This document shows, one piece after another, positions 1-9,415 of a stretch of DNA of 64,000 nt (position 1 is its first letter; each line of letters begins with the position of its first letter). The stretch covers positions 496,001 through 560,000 of the forward strand of contig NZ_FQWQ01000001.1 in the NCBI RefSeq assembly GCF_900129725.1, in the 5' to 3' direction. A program made the translations under genes and the position numbers. The notes under the pieces were generated by a model. That model searched no databases, had not been told where the DNA came from, and saw only the letters and a program-made list of their open reading frames with translations. This DNA comes from Chryseolinea serpens (GTDB taxonomy: Bacteria; Bacteroidota; Bacteroidia; Cytophagales; Cyclobacteriaceae).

Positions 1-1
1 C

Positions 2-964
2 TCACCACGTTTGGGCCGACCCAGCATCGGCTCGTGGGTGACGTATGGATTGGGATCCGAGAACAATAACCTGCCCGGCTTTGTCGTGCTCACCTCTGGA
101 GGTAAGACTCCAGATGCCGGCAAGAGCGTATGGGGGAGCGGCTTCCTGCCGTCGGTCTATCAGGGCGTGCAATGCCGCTCGGAAGGCGACCCAGTGCTGT
201 TCCTCAGCGACCCGGAAGGGGTGGACCGCGCCCTGAAGAAGAAGACCATCGATGCCATTAACGAAGTGAACCGGCAGCACTTTCAGGAGTATAACGACCC
301 CGAAACGCTTACGCGGATAGCGCAGTATGAAATGGCCTTCCGCATGCAGGTGTCGGTTCCTGAGGTCATGAACATCAATTCTGAACCTGAGTATATCCAT
401 CAACTGTACGGAACCACCCCAGGAAAGGCGTCTTTTGCCAACAACTGCCTGCTAGCCCGCAAGCTGGTGGAGCAGGATGTGCGGTTTGTGCAACTGTTCG
501 ACTGGGGGTGGGACAGCCACGGCACGGACGAGAACCTGGCCATCGACATCGGCTTCCGCAATAAATGCCGGGAGATCGATCGCGCCATGACGGCGTTACT
601 GCTCGACTTGAAGCAACGCGGCCTCCTGGAAGAAACGCTGGTGGTTTGGGGTGGCGAATTTGGAAGAACACCGATGCAGGAGAATCGCGAGAACAAGAAC
701 AATCCTTTCCTGGGTCGCGACCATCATGTGGAAGCCTTCACCATGTGGATGGCCGGTGGTGGCATCAAGCAAGGCATGACGTGGGGAGAAACGGACGAGA
801 TCGGATATTATCCCATCAACGGCAAGGTCTCTGTGCACGATGTTCAGGCCACCATCCTCAATCAACTGGGCATGGATCATGAAAAGCTGACGTATCACTT
901 CCAGGGAAGACCCTTCCGGCTCACCGATGTGGCGGGTAAAGTCATCTCAGAAATCATTGCTTGA
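2..964 (+). CDS. DUF1501 family protein, 5' truncated by window edge
   Basis: The reading frame is open from the left edge, so the N-terminus, which in this family usually carries a Tat signal, lies outside the window. The remaining ~320 residues show the C-terminal half of a DUF1501 protein (alkaline-phosphatase/sulfatase-like fold): the motifs [24 protein letters not shown] and GRDHH are the conserved metal-site-like blocks. DUF1501 proteins are exported and often pair with DUF1800 or cytochrome-type DUF1549/1553 proteins in Bacteroidota and Planctomycetes; their substrate is unknown. The next gene starts 28 bases downstream on the same strand, and a cytochrome c/LRR protein follows, which suggests one operon. 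Confidence 0.85.
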   Translation, partial: SPRLGRPSIGSWVTYGLGSENNNLPGFVVLTSGGKTPDAGKSVWGSGFLPSVYQGVQCRSEGDPVLFLSDPEGVDRALKKKTIDAINEVNRQHFQEYNDPETLTRIAQYEMAFRMQVSVPEVMNINSEPEYIHQLYGTTPGKASFANNCLLARKLVEQDVRFVQLFDWGWDSHGTDENLAIDIGFRNKCREIDRAMTALLLDLKQRGLLEETLVVWGGEFGRTPMQENRENKNNPFLGRDHHVEAFTMWMAGGGIKQGMTWGETDEIGYYPINGKVSVHDVQATILNQLGMDHEKLTYHFQGRPFRLTDVAGKVISEIIA

Positions 965-992
965 AATCAACTTTGTATTAGCCCATTATAGA

Positions 993-1913
993 ATGTCCTT
1001 AACACGTCGTAATTTTCTAGCGCTCAGCGCTTTATCCGGAACAACGCTTGCTATGAATCCATTAGAAACCTTGTCTAAACCTTTTGCTCACCACACGGCC
1101 GCGGCCGGTTTTGAATTGTTGATCTTCGCCACCAACTGGGGTTACACCGGAAGTTGGGATGAGTTTTGTGCCGCCATAAAAAAGGAAGGGTACGACGGTG
1201 CCGAAGCCTGGTATCCGCTGGATGCCGTCGAACGCAAAAGCTTTCTTGACGCATTTCAAAAACACAACCTGAAATATGGCTTTCTCGTGGGCGGGCAAGA
1301 AGCTGACTACCAAAAACATTTTCAGCAATTCAAAACCTCCCTGGAGCCTGCCGCCCTGGCAAACCCTGTGTACATCAACTGTCATTCGGGACGGGATCAC
1401 TTTTCGTTTGAACAGAATAAAGCGTTCATCGACCTCACCACCGAGGTGAGCGAGCGCACGAAAGTGCCCATTTATCACGAGACACATCGTTCGCGCATTT
1501 TGTATGCCGCGCCCGTCGCGCGCCAATACATGGAGAAGATCGCCCCGCTGCGGATCACGCTTGACATTTCGCACTGGTGCAATGTGCATGAGTCGTTGCT
1601 TACCGACCAGGCAGAAACGGTAGCCCTGGCGTTGAGTCGTACCGGCCATATCCATGCCCGCGTAGGCCATGCGGAAGGGCCGCAGGTGAACGACCCGCGT
1701 GCGCCCGAGTGGAACGATGCCGTGAGCGCACACTTTGCCTGGTGGGATAAGGTCGTGGAAGCAAAGCGCAAAGAGGGCAAACGACTGACGATGCTCACGG
1801 AATTCGGTCCCATCGACTATATGCCGGCCTTGCCCTATACGCGCCAGGCACTGGCCAATCAATGGGAGATCAATGTACACATGTTGAAAACACTTCGCGC
1901 CCGCTACGCCTGA
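993..1913 (+). CDS. Tat-exported sugar phosphate isomerase/epimerase-like TIM-barrel protein
   Basis: This 306-residue protein starts at the ATG at 993, chosen because it gives a twin-arginine leader (TRRNFLALSAL near residues 4-14) followed by a hydrophobic stretch. Upstream in-frame codons would bury that leader. The mature part has the AP-endonuclease-2/xylose-isomerase-like TIM-barrel pattern: HETHRSR for a metal-site strand, DISHWC, and HIHARVGHAEGPQV near the C-terminal end. Family members isomerise or epimerise sugars or inositols, but the substrate cannot be read here. Its stop codon overlaps the next start (TGATG), so translation is probably coupled to the cytochrome/LRR gene. Confidence 0.8.
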   Translation: MSLTRRNFLALSALSGTTLAMNPLETLSKPFAHHTAAAGFELLIFATNWGYTGSWDEFCAAIKKEGYDGAEAWYPLDAVERKSFLDAFQKHNLKYGFLVGGQEADYQKHFQQFKTSLEPAALANPVYINCHSGRDHFSFEQNKAFIDLTTEVSERTKVPIYHETHRSRILYAAPVARQYMEKIAPLRITLDISHWCNVHESLLTDQAETVALALSRTGHIHARVGHAEGPQVNDPRAPEWNDAVSAHFAWWDKVVEAKRKEGKRLTMLTEFGPIDYMPALPYTRQALANQWEINVHMLKTLRARYA

Positions 1914-3334
1914 TGCTTTGGTTGACACAAATTTTTGGAAGGCTTCATCCCATCCTTGTCCACCTGCCCATCGGCATTTTGTTTCTGGGTTTTCTGTTCG
2001 AGTGCCTCGGGTTTTACCCAGGCTTTAAAGGCCTGCGGAGAGCCGTGCAGCCCACGATCGTGTTGGGTACGGTGTCGGCCATTTTTTCGGCGCTAAGTGG
2101 CTATTTTCTTTCCCGCGAAGGCGGCTACGACGACCGGCTTGTCATGCTGCATCAGAACTTCGGCATTGCTACCGCGGTGTTTGCCACGGTGCTTTGTTTT
2201 GCACGGCAAAGTATCATCACACGTTTCCCCGAAAAGAAAAAAAGAAAACGTATCCGCATCCTCCTTTTCATGCCCTTGATCGTACTGGTCACTGTTACCG
2301 GGCATTTGGGTGGCTCGCTGACGCATGGCGAGGATTTTCTTTTGCCTCCCCCCGCAGCAACCGGCGACGATGCCACACCCGCGGTAAAAATCAAGTCCAT
2401 CGAAGCAGCAGACAGCGCTGTGCTGTATGGCGATGTCATCGAGCCTATCCTGGAAGCCAAGTGCTACAGTTGTCATAGCGCCGCCAAGCAGAAGGGGCAA
2501 CTGCGCCTGGATTCGGAAGAGTTCATCCGCAAGGGCGGCAAACACGGTGTGGTAGTGAAGACCGGAGTGGCCGACTCCAGCCTGCTTTATCGCCGGCTCA
2601 TGCTTCCACTGGAGGATGAAAAGCATATGCCCCCCAATGAGAAATCACAACTCACTTCCTCCGAGATTGCCCTGGTGCAAGCCTGGATCGAAGAGGGATC
2701 CAGTTTTGACAAACGCGTCATGGCTTTTCGCCAGGTGGCGCGAATCAAAGGATTTATTTCGTCGCTGATCGCGCCTTCGCATACCAACGATGATATACCT
2801 ACGGAAGAAGTTTCGCCTCCCGACGAAAGCGCGGTGCGAGCGTTGACCACGAAGGGCATCCTGGTGGTACCGGTAAGCGAAGAGAACCACTACCTCTCGG
2901 TGAGCTACGTCAACGATCGCAAAGTCAGTGATGCCGATCTTCGCGATTTACTTCCCCTGACAAAACAGATTGTTTGGCTGAACCTAGGCCGAACAAAAAT
3001 CACAAACGAAGGCCTGAAGACGGTGGCCCAACTCACGAGCCTGCGCCAACTCCACCTGGAATATACAGCGATCGATGATGCAGGAGTGAAAGCCCTGTCG
3101 TCGCTTGAGCAATTGCGCTTGCTTAATCTGGTAGGTACAAACCTTCACGATGAAGGCCTGAACCATCTCGCGTCCCTAAAAAATCTTAAGAAACTTTTTA
3201 TCTACAAGACTGCGGTTACACCCGCAGCGATCGGACAATTTTCCCAAAAAACAAAAAACGTTACATTGGATACAGGGAGCTATCAATTGCCGGTACTGTC
3301 TTCGGATTCGGTGGTTTACAAGCGAAAGAGTTAG
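1913..3334 (+). CDS. Membrane cytochrome c-domain protein with leucine-rich repeats
   Basis: 473 residues from the ATG that overlaps the upstream TGA by one base. Order of parts: about four membrane segments in a DUF2231-like N-terminal region (residues 1-150), a planctomycete-type cytochrome c domain with one haem motif CYSCHS at 184-189 and a following KGGKHG/MPP segment, then leucine-rich repeats from about residue 338 to 450 (WLNLGRTKITNEGLKTVAQL type). This architecture is common in Bacteroidota clusters with exported sugar oxidoreductases and isomerases. I infer electron acceptance at the periplasmic face of the inner membrane, coupled to the two upstream gene products. The redox partner is not visible. 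Confidence 0.8.
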   Translation: MLWLTQIFGRLHPILVHLPIGILFLGFLFECLGFYPGFKGLRRAVQPTIVLGTVSAIFSALSGYFLSREGGYDDRLVMLHQNFGIATAVFATVLCFARQSIITRFPEKKKRKRIRILLFMPLIVLVTVTGHLGGSLTHGEDFLLPPPAATGDDATPAVKIKSIEAADSAVLYGDVIEPILEAKCYSCHSAAKQKGQLRLDSEEFIRKGGKHGVVVKTGVADSSLLYRRLMLPLEDEKHMPPNEKSQLTSSEIALVQAWIEEGSSFDKRVMAFRQVARIKGFISSLIAPSHTNDDIPTEEVSPPDESAVRALTTKGILVVPVSEENHYLSVSYVNDRKVSDADLRDLLPLTKQIVWLNLGRTKITNEGLKTVAQLTSLRQLHLEYTAIDDAGVKALSSLEQLRLLNLVGTNLHDEGLNHLASLKNLKKLFIYKTAVTPAAIGQFSQKTKNVTLDTGSYQLPVLSSDSVVYKRKS

Positions 3335-3474
3335 GAATCCTGGATTCTGGCTCCTGGCTAGTTTGAACGAGCATGCAACTTATCGCTCCCTAAACCCATC
3401 TTCAAATCGGGTGACAATTTAGCTTACCCCGATAGGGATAGATTTATAAATTTTAGTTTAATTACCGTTCAATT

Positions 3475-4533
3475 ATGGGCTATATCATTAGTGGGATTCA
3501 ACAGGTCGGGATCGGTGTTCAGGACGCCGATGCGGCCTGGGCATGGTACAGGAAACATTTTGGGATGGATGTCCCGGTTTTTAAAGACAGTGCCACGGCG
3601 TCGTTGATGACGCGTTACACAGGTGACCGGGCGGAGGACCGCTATGCCATTCTCGCCATGAACATGCAAGGCGGCGGCGGTTTCGAGATCTGGCAATTTA
3701 CCAGCCGCACCCCGCGCGAGCCCGAGGTGGAGCATTTTCTTGGCGACACGGGCGTCTTTGCCGTAAAACTTAAAACACAGGATATCGCTACGGCCTATCG
3801 CACCTTGAAAGCCAGTGGCGTGCACATCCTCAATAGCGTCCAGCAGTCACCCGACGGCCGGATGCACTTCTATGTGAAAGATCCCTTCAACAACCTGTTC
3901 GAGATCACGGAAAGCAAAAGCTGGTTCAAGAAGGCCAAGGCCATTACGGGCGGCGTGGCCGGCTGTGTGATCGGGGTGACGGATATCGACAAAGCCCTGA
4001 AGCTTTATCGCGACGTTCTTGGCTACACCGAGGTGCTTTATGACGGCCAAAAGAAATTCGAAGACTTTGAAGGTGTTCCCGGAGGTGAGAACGAATTCAG
4101 ACGGGTGATCCTTCGCTCGAATAAGAACCGGATGGGTGCTTTCTGCAGGCTTCTGGGTGAGACCGAATTGGAATTGGTGGAGGTGAAGAACCGCGCCCCC
4201 CAAAAGATATTTCACGACCGTTATTGGGGTGACCTGGGCTACATCCACATCTGCTTTGACATCAATGGCATGGAGCAACTCGCCGACCGTTGCCAACAAG
4301 CCAACTTCAGCTTCACGGTCGACAGCCGCGACTCGTTCGATATGGGCAAAGCAGCAGGCCATTTCTCATACTGTGAGGATCCCGACGGCACGCTCATCGA
4401 ATTTGTGGAGACCCACAAAATTCCTATCGTCGAAAAGATTGGATGGTATCTCAACATCCGCCACCGCGATCCGGGCAAGCCATTGCCGGATTGGATGTTG
4501 GGCATGCTGGCGCTAAACCGGGTGAAGGACTAA
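3475..4533 (+). CDS. Two-domain VOC (glyoxalase/dioxygenase-like) protein
   Basis: 352 residues with two vicinal-oxygen-chelate modules: residues ~5-145 (IQQVGIGVQDADAAWAWYRK ... DPFNNLFEI) and ~160-310 (GCVIGVTDIDKALKLYRDVL ... DPDGTLIEFVE). The paired beta-alpha-beta-beta-beta units and the H/E ligand positions resemble extradiol dioxygenases, 4-hydroxyphenylpyruvate dioxygenase-like and glyoxalase-like proteins. The reaction cannot be assigned. The gene stands alone, with a 140-base upstream gap. A hairpin (stem ACCGGGTG/CACCCGGT, 4517-4541) spans its stop codon but lacks a clear T-run. Confidence 0.75.
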   Translation: MGYIISGIQQVGIGVQDADAAWAWYRKHFGMDVPVFKDSATASLMTRYTGDRAEDRYAILAMNMQGGGGFEIWQFTSRTPREPEVEHFLGDTGVFAVKLKTQDIATAYRTLKASGVHILNSVQQSPDGRMHFYVKDPFNNLFEITESKSWFKKAKAITGGVAGCVIGVTDIDKALKLYRDVLGYTEVLYDGQKKFEDFEGVPGGENEFRRVILRSNKNRMGAFCRLLGETELELVEVKNRAPQKIFHDRYWGDLGYIHICFDINGMEQLADRCQQANFSFTVDSRDSFDMGKAAGHFSYCEDPDGTLIEFVETHKIPIVEKIGWYLNIRHRDPGKPLPDWMLGMLALNRVKD

Positions 4534-4567
4534 CACCCGGTCTTCCAGAATTAAAAATTTATTCTTC

Positions 4568-5491
4568 CTACTTTACGGTGAATTGCCCGCTGCCCATCAG
4601 GTAGTCGTCGGTATATACTTCGAGCTTGTAGGTACCGGAAGCATATTCCGATCCTTTGTCATAGAGGAACGACAGCTTTTGTTTCGTGTTGTCGAAGAGC
4701 ACGTCTTGTGACTCCGTGTAGAACTCTTCCTTGCCGTTGAACAGGAAGGTTCCCGAGCCGCGGGCTACATCAAAAAGCACCTGGCCGTTCTCGTCCACAA
4801 TGCGGATCATGATCTTCTTGCCTTCGATGGGAGCCACTTTGTTTTCGGCGATGTTGAACTCCACTTTCAGCTTTCCAACCTGGCGGCTCTTGAAAGGTGA
4901 CTCGCGCTCCTTGCCGCGATCGGACAGGGCGACGATGTGCACATTTTCCACTTTCAATTGGGATGCGATGGCAACTTTATCGGCCAGTTCATCTTTGGTT
5001 TGGCTGAGGCGGTTTATCGAATCGCCCAGTTGGTTCTTCTGGGTTTTGAGCGAGGTGTTCTCGGTGAGCAGTTCTTTATTGACAGACTTCAGCTTGGTGA
5101 TCTCCTCGTCCTTGATCTTCAACAATGTTTCATAGCCTTCCACTTTGTCTTTGAGGGCTTTGATCTCTTTGCCCGTGGCGCGCTTGGAGCGTTTCAGTTC
5201 GGCCTCGACCTCGCCTTTGGCTTTGAGCAGGTCCGACACGTCGCCTCCCAGCTTTTGCACCTCGGCGATCTTGGTATCCAGCTCGGCTTTGATCTCGCTC
5301 ATGCGTTGCATGGTGGTGGCCAGCTCCTGTTCTGTCGACGTGAGGTCGGTTTTGATCTCTTGCTTTTCCTGGGAGTCGAGGTAGATCTTTACGCCTTGCA
5401 CGACGATCACCAGGGAAAGGAGGGCGATGATGATGGCGTTCTTATTACTTTTCTTCGGAGCCTCGACAGGCTCTGGATTGAATTCGCTCAT
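4568..5491 (-). CDS. Membrane-anchored coiled-coil protein
   Basis: 307 residues from the ATG at 5491; the upstream in-frame start would only add nine unlikely residues. After a short charged cytoplasmic tail there is one membrane segment (AIIIALLSLVIVVQGVKIYL, about residues 19-38). Then comes a long heptad-rich coiled coil (about 45-165, many K/E/L), and a beta-rich C-terminal domain without cysteines (about 180-307). The pattern is common in Bacteroidota and no enzymatic motif is seen. A structural or envelope-linked role is only inference. It is convergent with the VOC gene, with 34 bases between the stops. Confidence 0.7.
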   Translation of the reverse strand: MSEFNPEPVEAPKKSNKNAIIIALLSLVIVVQGVKIYLDSQEKQEIKTDLTSTEQELATTMQRMSEIKAELDTKIAEVQKLGGDVSDLLKAKGEVEAELKRSKRATGKEIKALKDKVEGYETLLKIKDEEITKLKSVNKELLTENTSLKTQKNQLGDSINRLSQTKDELADKVAIASQLKVENVHIVALSDRGKERESPFKSRQVGKLKVEFNIAENKVAPIEGKKIMIRIVDENGQVLFDVARGSGTFLFNGKEEFYTESQDVLFDNTKQKLSFLYDKGSEYASGTYKLEVYTDDYLMGSGQFTVK

Positions 5492-5549
5492 AGCTGTGGA
5501 TATATGGAATGATGGCAAAAATAGGACTTCTCGCCATGCAATTCAATGG

Positions 5550-6335
5550 CTAATACTGTAAAACAACGTGTTGTTTGTTCAGCGATGGGTCAAAGAACAC
5601 CAGTCCGCACCGGAACAGATCGGCCGTGGCATAGACCAGCGGGTGCTGTTGGATGGCTTTCCAGGCGCTGGCCATCTCGGCCGAGTGGTGGATGTCGTCG
5701 ATGACCATGACGGTGCGCGGGTGCACTTTCATGGCGAGCGCCTCGAAGTATTGCTGGGTTGGGATGAGCCGGTGATTGGCGTCCAGGAGTGCGAAGTCGA
5801 TCGACTTTATGTCTTCCAGGAAGCGCGACAGGGTTTGGTCGATATTGCCCCGCACCAACTGGATGCCCGTGGCACCCGCGGCGTCGAAGCTGGCCTGGGC
5901 GATGTCGGCAATGGCGTTCACACCCTCGAATGTATAGATGGTTCCCTGATTATACCGGGCCAGATAAATCGTGTTGATCCCGAAGGAAGTGCCCAGTTCG
6001 ACCACGTTGTGGCAGCGGAAAGCCTTGATGATGCGCGCATACAATTTTGAGTAGCGGACCGGACTGGTGCTGGTGCGGGCAATGTCGCGAATCGATCTTT
6101 GATTGCCAGAGAGCACCGACGAGGAGGCGCCTAAGTCTGCGGCAGCGATGGCGCGGCGATCGGACAGGAGGGTTTGCCGGACCTTTTCGGCCTTGTCAAA
6201 ATCAGCATCCTTTTGCCTGGGGCGGATGACCTGCGTGTAAAAATCGTAAAAGAAAGGAGAGTGTAAGGAATGTTCGCCGACGGCATCCAGCCAATAGGTG
6301 AAATACGATTGAACTTGAAAGAAAGTGTTTGCCAC
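5550..6335 (-). CDS. Class I SAM-dependent methyltransferase
   Basis: 261 residues, with a GTG start directly adjacent to the TGA of apaG (TGAGTG), implying coupled translation. Motif I is VELGTSFGINTIYLARY (about residues 112-128), followed by an acidic loop (YTFEGV), a post-motif SIDFALLDANHR, and VMVIDDIHHSAEM. This matches the O-methyltransferase-like class I fold (methyltransf_24 type). The substrate is unknown. The conserved apaG-methyltransferase order suggests a shared transcript. There are no signal or membrane segments, so it is probably cytoplasmic. Confidence 0.8.
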   Translation of the reverse strand: MANTFFQVQSYFTYWLDAVGEHSLHSPFFYDFYTQVIRPRQKDADFDKAEKVRQTLLSDRRAIAAADLGASSSVLSGNQRSIRDIARTSTSPVRYSKLYARIIKAFRCHNVVELGTSFGINTIYLARYNQGTIYTFEGVNAIADIAQASFDAAGATGIQLVRGNIDQTLSRFLEDIKSIDFALLDANHRLIPTQQYFEALAMKVHPRTVMVIDDIHHSAEMASAWKAIQQHPLVYATADLFRCGLVFFDPSLNKQHVVLQY

Positions 6336-6722
6336 TCAGTTGAGTCGGAGTGGGGCAACCATGGTGAACTCAGGAATGTTGACCTGCATGGTGGTGCCGT
6401 CCACCACGCGTTCCATCAGGTAGGTGCCTACCATTTTGCCAATGCCCGATTTGAGGTTGCAGCCGGAAACGTATTGGTGTGCCTGGCCGGGCTCGAGCAC
6501 GGGTTGCTGGCCTACCACACCTTCGCCTTCCACTTCGCGTTGGGTGAAGCCGGCGTCAAAGATATGCCAGTGTCTGCGGAGGAGTTGGATGGTGTATTCG
6601 CTGTGGTTTTCGATGGTAATGCGGTAGGTAAACACGTAGTGGTATTGGCTCGGGCTGGAATATGCCGGCTGGTATTCCGTCTCTACACTTACCTTGATCC
6701 CTTGAGTGATTTCCGTTACCAT
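6336..6722 (-). CDS. apaG: ApaG-domain protein
   Basis: 128 residues, the usual ApaG length, starting at the ATG at 6722 (MVTEITQGIKVSVETEYQP). A longer in-frame extension upstream has no family similarity and was not used. Conserved ApaG features are visible: YVFTYRITIENHSEYTIQLL, RHWHIFDA, GEGVVGQQPVLEPGQ and GTYLMERVVDG. The domain is an immunoglobulin-like fold; in enterobacteria apaG is linked to cobalt resistance and Mg/Co efflux, and in eukaryotes it occurs in F-box proteins. Its molecular role is still unclear. It is followed without a gap by the methyltransferase gene. Confidence 0.9.
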   Translation of the reverse strand: MVTEITQGIKVSVETEYQPAYSSPSQYHYVFTYRITIENHSEYTIQLLRRHWHIFDAGFTQREVEGEGVVGQQPVLEPGQAHQYVSGCNLKSGIGKMVGTYLMERVVDGTTMQVNIPEFTMVAPLRLN

Positions 6723-6883
6723 ACGGTTCAAAAATATTAATTTTTTACAATTCCCGTCACGAAGGTTTTTATTTCCTATCAAAATACTGGAAATCAGTCG
6801 ATTAAATATCAATTTTCCACGATTATTTTCCCTTCCCCGGGCGGCTTTTTGTGCTTTTGGCGAATGCCATTAGTTTTGAATCT

Positions 6884-7546
6884 ATGGATGTTAAAATTGC
6901 ACCAAGCTGGAAAAGCAAGCTTGTTCCCGAATTTGAGAAGCCGTATTTCCAGCAACTCATTGAATTTGTAAAACAGGAATACAAAACACAGACAGTCTAT
7001 CCGCCGGGCAAGGAGATCTTCCGCTCCTTCGACTGTAGCGACTTCGAGAATGTACGCGTGGTCATCATCGGCCAAGATCCTTATCACGGTCCAGGTCAGG
7101 CCAACGGGCTCTGCTTTTCCGTGCGCGACGGTGTGCGTATGCCCCCCTCGTTGGTCAACATCTTCAAAGAGATCAAGCAAGACCTGGGCAAACCCATTCC
7201 CGCCTCGGGCGACCTGGAGCGTTGGGCGGTGCAAGGCGTACTGCTCCTCAATGCCACCCTGACGGTGCGTGCAGCCTCACCGGGATCGCATCAAAACAAG
7301 GGGTGGGAGATCTTTACCGATGCCGTCATCAAAAAAATATCCGACGAGAAAGAAAACGTCGTGTTCCTCCTTTGGGGCGCTTATGCCCAAAAGAAAGGGG
7401 AGATCATTGATCGTAACAAACATCTCGTTTTAATGTCGGCCCATCCGTCGCCATTCTCCGCGGATAGGGGGTTCTTTGGGAATAAGCATTTTAGTAAGGC
7501 GAATGAGTATTTAAAGCGGAAGGGGATTAAGGAGATTGAGTGGTGA
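6884..7546 (+). CDS. ung: Uracil-DNA glycosylase
   Basis: 220 residues, typical for family-1 UDG. The start is the ATG at 6884 (MDVKIAPSWK), because the upstream in-frame residues are unlike the family. The water-activating loop GQDPYHGPGQANGLCFSV places catalytic Asp at residue 65. The uracil-binding strand LLLNATLTV and the leucine-loop motif AHPSPFSA with catalytic His are present. The enzyme removes uracil from DNA to begin base excision repair. It is transcribed divergently from apaG with about 160 bases between the starts. Confidence 0.96.
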   Translation: MDVKIAPSWKSKLVPEFEKPYFQQLIEFVKQEYKTQTVYPPGKEIFRSFDCSDFENVRVVIIGQDPYHGPGQANGLCFSVRDGVRMPPSLVNIFKEIKQDLGKPIPASGDLERWAVQGVLLLNATLTVRAASPGSHQNKGWEIFTDAVIKKISDEKENVVFLLWGAYAQKKGEIIDRNKHLVLMSAHPSPFSADRGFFGNKHFSKANEYLKRKGIKEIEW

Positions 7547-7654
7547 GGGGGGTGAGCTACGATTCGGGGGAGGATGGTGTGGGATTCACACTATAAGATG
7601 GCGAAAATGGAATGTGATGGCAGCCATGGGGATGGGCGCATGAGGGGTGTTGGC

Positions 7655-7835
7655 TTGTTTGTGTGTTGGGTCAAAAACCTTTGTTGGTGGGACACCAACA
7701 AAGGGGTATCGGGCTGGAAAGATATTGTGTCAAGCATTCAGTGAGGGTGGCCAAACTTGTACGACTAGCAATTGAAATTCTAGCTCATGACGAGAAAAAG
7801 ATTATGGCTCCTGGCTCCTGAATTCTGGCTCCTGA
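7655..7835. repeat. Intergenic dispersed repeat, copy 1, with 12-bp palindrome core
   Basis: The gap after ung contains a perfect inverted repeat, CCTTTGTTGGTG / CACCAACAAAGG with a GGA loop (7678-7704). It is followed by a stretch ending in GGCTCCTG-type repeats (7804-7835). The whole segment, including 'tcaagcattca' and 'actagcaattgaaatt', is found again at about 10195-10400, and the palindrome alone recurs at 13582-13608. It could serve as a bidirectional terminator or be a non-autonomous mobile repeat. It codes for nothing visible. Confidence 0.75.
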
Positions 7836-7838
7836 TAT

Positions 7839-9308
7839 TTATCGAATAAGATTAAAGAACCTGCTCCACCGTATTTTGTGAAAGAAGTCGGCGTTCCGGT
7901 CGATCGAGAGCCAGATGAAGAATGCTTTTCCGACGATGTGGTCCTCGGGTACAAAGCCCCAGAAGCGTGAGTCGAGGGAGTTGTGGCGGTTGTCGCCCAT
8001 CATGAAGTAGTAGTCTTGTTTGAAGGTGTATTCGGTCACTTCCTTGCCGTCGATGTATAGGCGGCCGTTTTCGATCTTGACGTCCTTGTTGTGGTCGTAC
8101 ATTTTGATGGTGGGACCGTAGAAGGTGAGCGTCGAGTCATTGATGGGAATGGTGCCGCCTTTTTTGGGAACCCAGAGCGGGCCGAAGTTGTCGGTTACCC
8201 AATGGGAGTATCTTTTTTCCGATGTGCTGGGCACCTCGTAATAGCGGGAGTAGGGGATCTGTCCTTCTACTTCATTTTTGTTCTCTAAGACCACCGATTT
8301 GATGTAGGACAGTTTCTTCAGCGCGTCGGCTCTTTCCTTGGTGAGGAACATGAGGTAGTAGAATTTGCCATTCTGCTGGCCACCGCCCTGGGCGTCTTCG
8401 GGGCCGAGGCCGAGCGCGCGCAGGTTGCGCTCATTGATGGGGTTATCGGAGGTCACCACATAGCTATACTGCATTTCGGGAGGATTGGGCAAGGGTTCGC
8501 CATTGGTATATACTTGCTTATCCTGGATGAACAACGTATCGCCGGGCACGGCCACGCAGCGTTTGATGTAGTTCGTTTTGAGATCGACCGGGTAGTCGAC
8601 ATCATCATTAAGGCCGCGGGGTGGGACGTTGAAGACCACGACATCGCCGCGCTTCACATGGGAGAGGCCGGGCAATCTGTATTGCGGCAGCTTGATCCAT
8701 TCCACATACGAGGGAATGTTCGTGAACCATATTTTTTGGTGTGTCAGCGGAACCTGTAGCGGTGTGGTGGTAGTTCGTGTGCCGTAGTGGAATTTGCTTA
8801 CAAAAAGGAAGTCGCCAACCAGCAAGGAGTTCTCCATCGAAGGCGTGGGAATCGTGTAGGCCTCCATGATGAGCCAGCGGATGAGGGTGGCGGCGATCAC
8901 GGCAAAGCCGATGGCTTCGGTCCATTCCTGGCGAACCGATTTTTTGCCTTCTTCCTTCTTCGGGGCCGTGTAAACGACGTCTTTCTTGAAGCCCAGGTAG
9001 GGGAAGTAGAGGAAGGGGAAGATGGCGGCCGCGATGTAGTCGATGAGGCTATTCTTGCCATAGCACTTCACAAAATCTATGAGCAGGCCGATCATAATGA
9101 CCTGGCCAATGACGGGGATGAAAAGGTAGAAGATCCAGGACCACGGCCGGCCGGCAAGCTTCAGGATGACGACCAGGTTATAGACGGGTACAAGCCCCTT
9201 CCAGCCGGCCTCGCCTGCTTTTTCGAACATCTTGTAAAGGCCGATAAAAGTGGGAATTAAAAAGAGGAGGGTGCCAATGAGTAACGCTAAACCTCGAGAA
9301 TCTTGCAT
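7839..9308 (-). CDS. lepB: Signal peptidase I with N-terminal multi-spanning membrane domain
   Basis: 489 residues from the ATG at 9308 (MQDSRGLALLIG). Residues 1-105 form a DUF5684-like membrane region with about four hydrophobic segments. The SPase I domain follows: another membrane anchor, the nucleophile in TIPTPSMEN (Ser157), the general-base lysine region YIKRCVAVPGDTL (Lys249), and the C-terminal box GDNRHNSLDSRFWG. The protein cleaves signal peptides at the outer face of the inner membrane. The length exceeds that of simple LepB because of the N-terminal domain and a large insert between boxes, as is usual in Bacteroidota. It lies downstream of dapB in the par block. Confidence 0.93.
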   Translation of the reverse strand: MQDSRGLALLIGTLLFLIPTFIGLYKMFEKAGEAGWKGLVPVYNLVVILKLAGRPWSWIFYLFIPVIGQVIMIGLLIDFVKCYGKNSLIDYIAAAIFPFLYFPYLGFKKDVVYTAPKKEEGKKSVRQEWTEAIGFAVIAATLIRWLIMEAYTIPTPSMENSLLVGDFLFVSKFHYGTRTTTTPLQVPLTHQKIWFTNIPSYVEWIKLPQYRLPGLSHVKRGDVVVFNVPPRGLNDDVDYPVDLKTNYIKRCVAVPGDTLFIQDKQVYTNGEPLPNPPEMQYSYVVTSDNPINERNLRALGLGPEDAQGGGQQNGKFYYLMFLTKERADALKKLSYIKSVVLENKNEVEGQIPYSRYYEVPSTSEKRYSHWVTDNFGPLWVPKKGGTIPINDSTLTFYGPTIKMYDHNKDVKIENGRLYIDGKEVTEYTFKQDYYFMMGDNRHNSLDSRFWGFVPEDHIVGKAFFIWLSIDRNADFFHKIRWSRFFNLIR

Positions 9309-9415
9309 CAGTTTGAATTTAAAGCCTGCAAATAAAATGAAAATAATTGACCTATAAATAGGTCGCCGGGCCGGCGCCATAATTTCAGGTGCCAGACGGG
9401 CTTATTTTGAAAAAA

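Noticed and set aside
4517-4541. Terminator after the VOC gene
   Set aside because: The hairpin is good but has no adjacent T-run on either strand, so termination is not supported.
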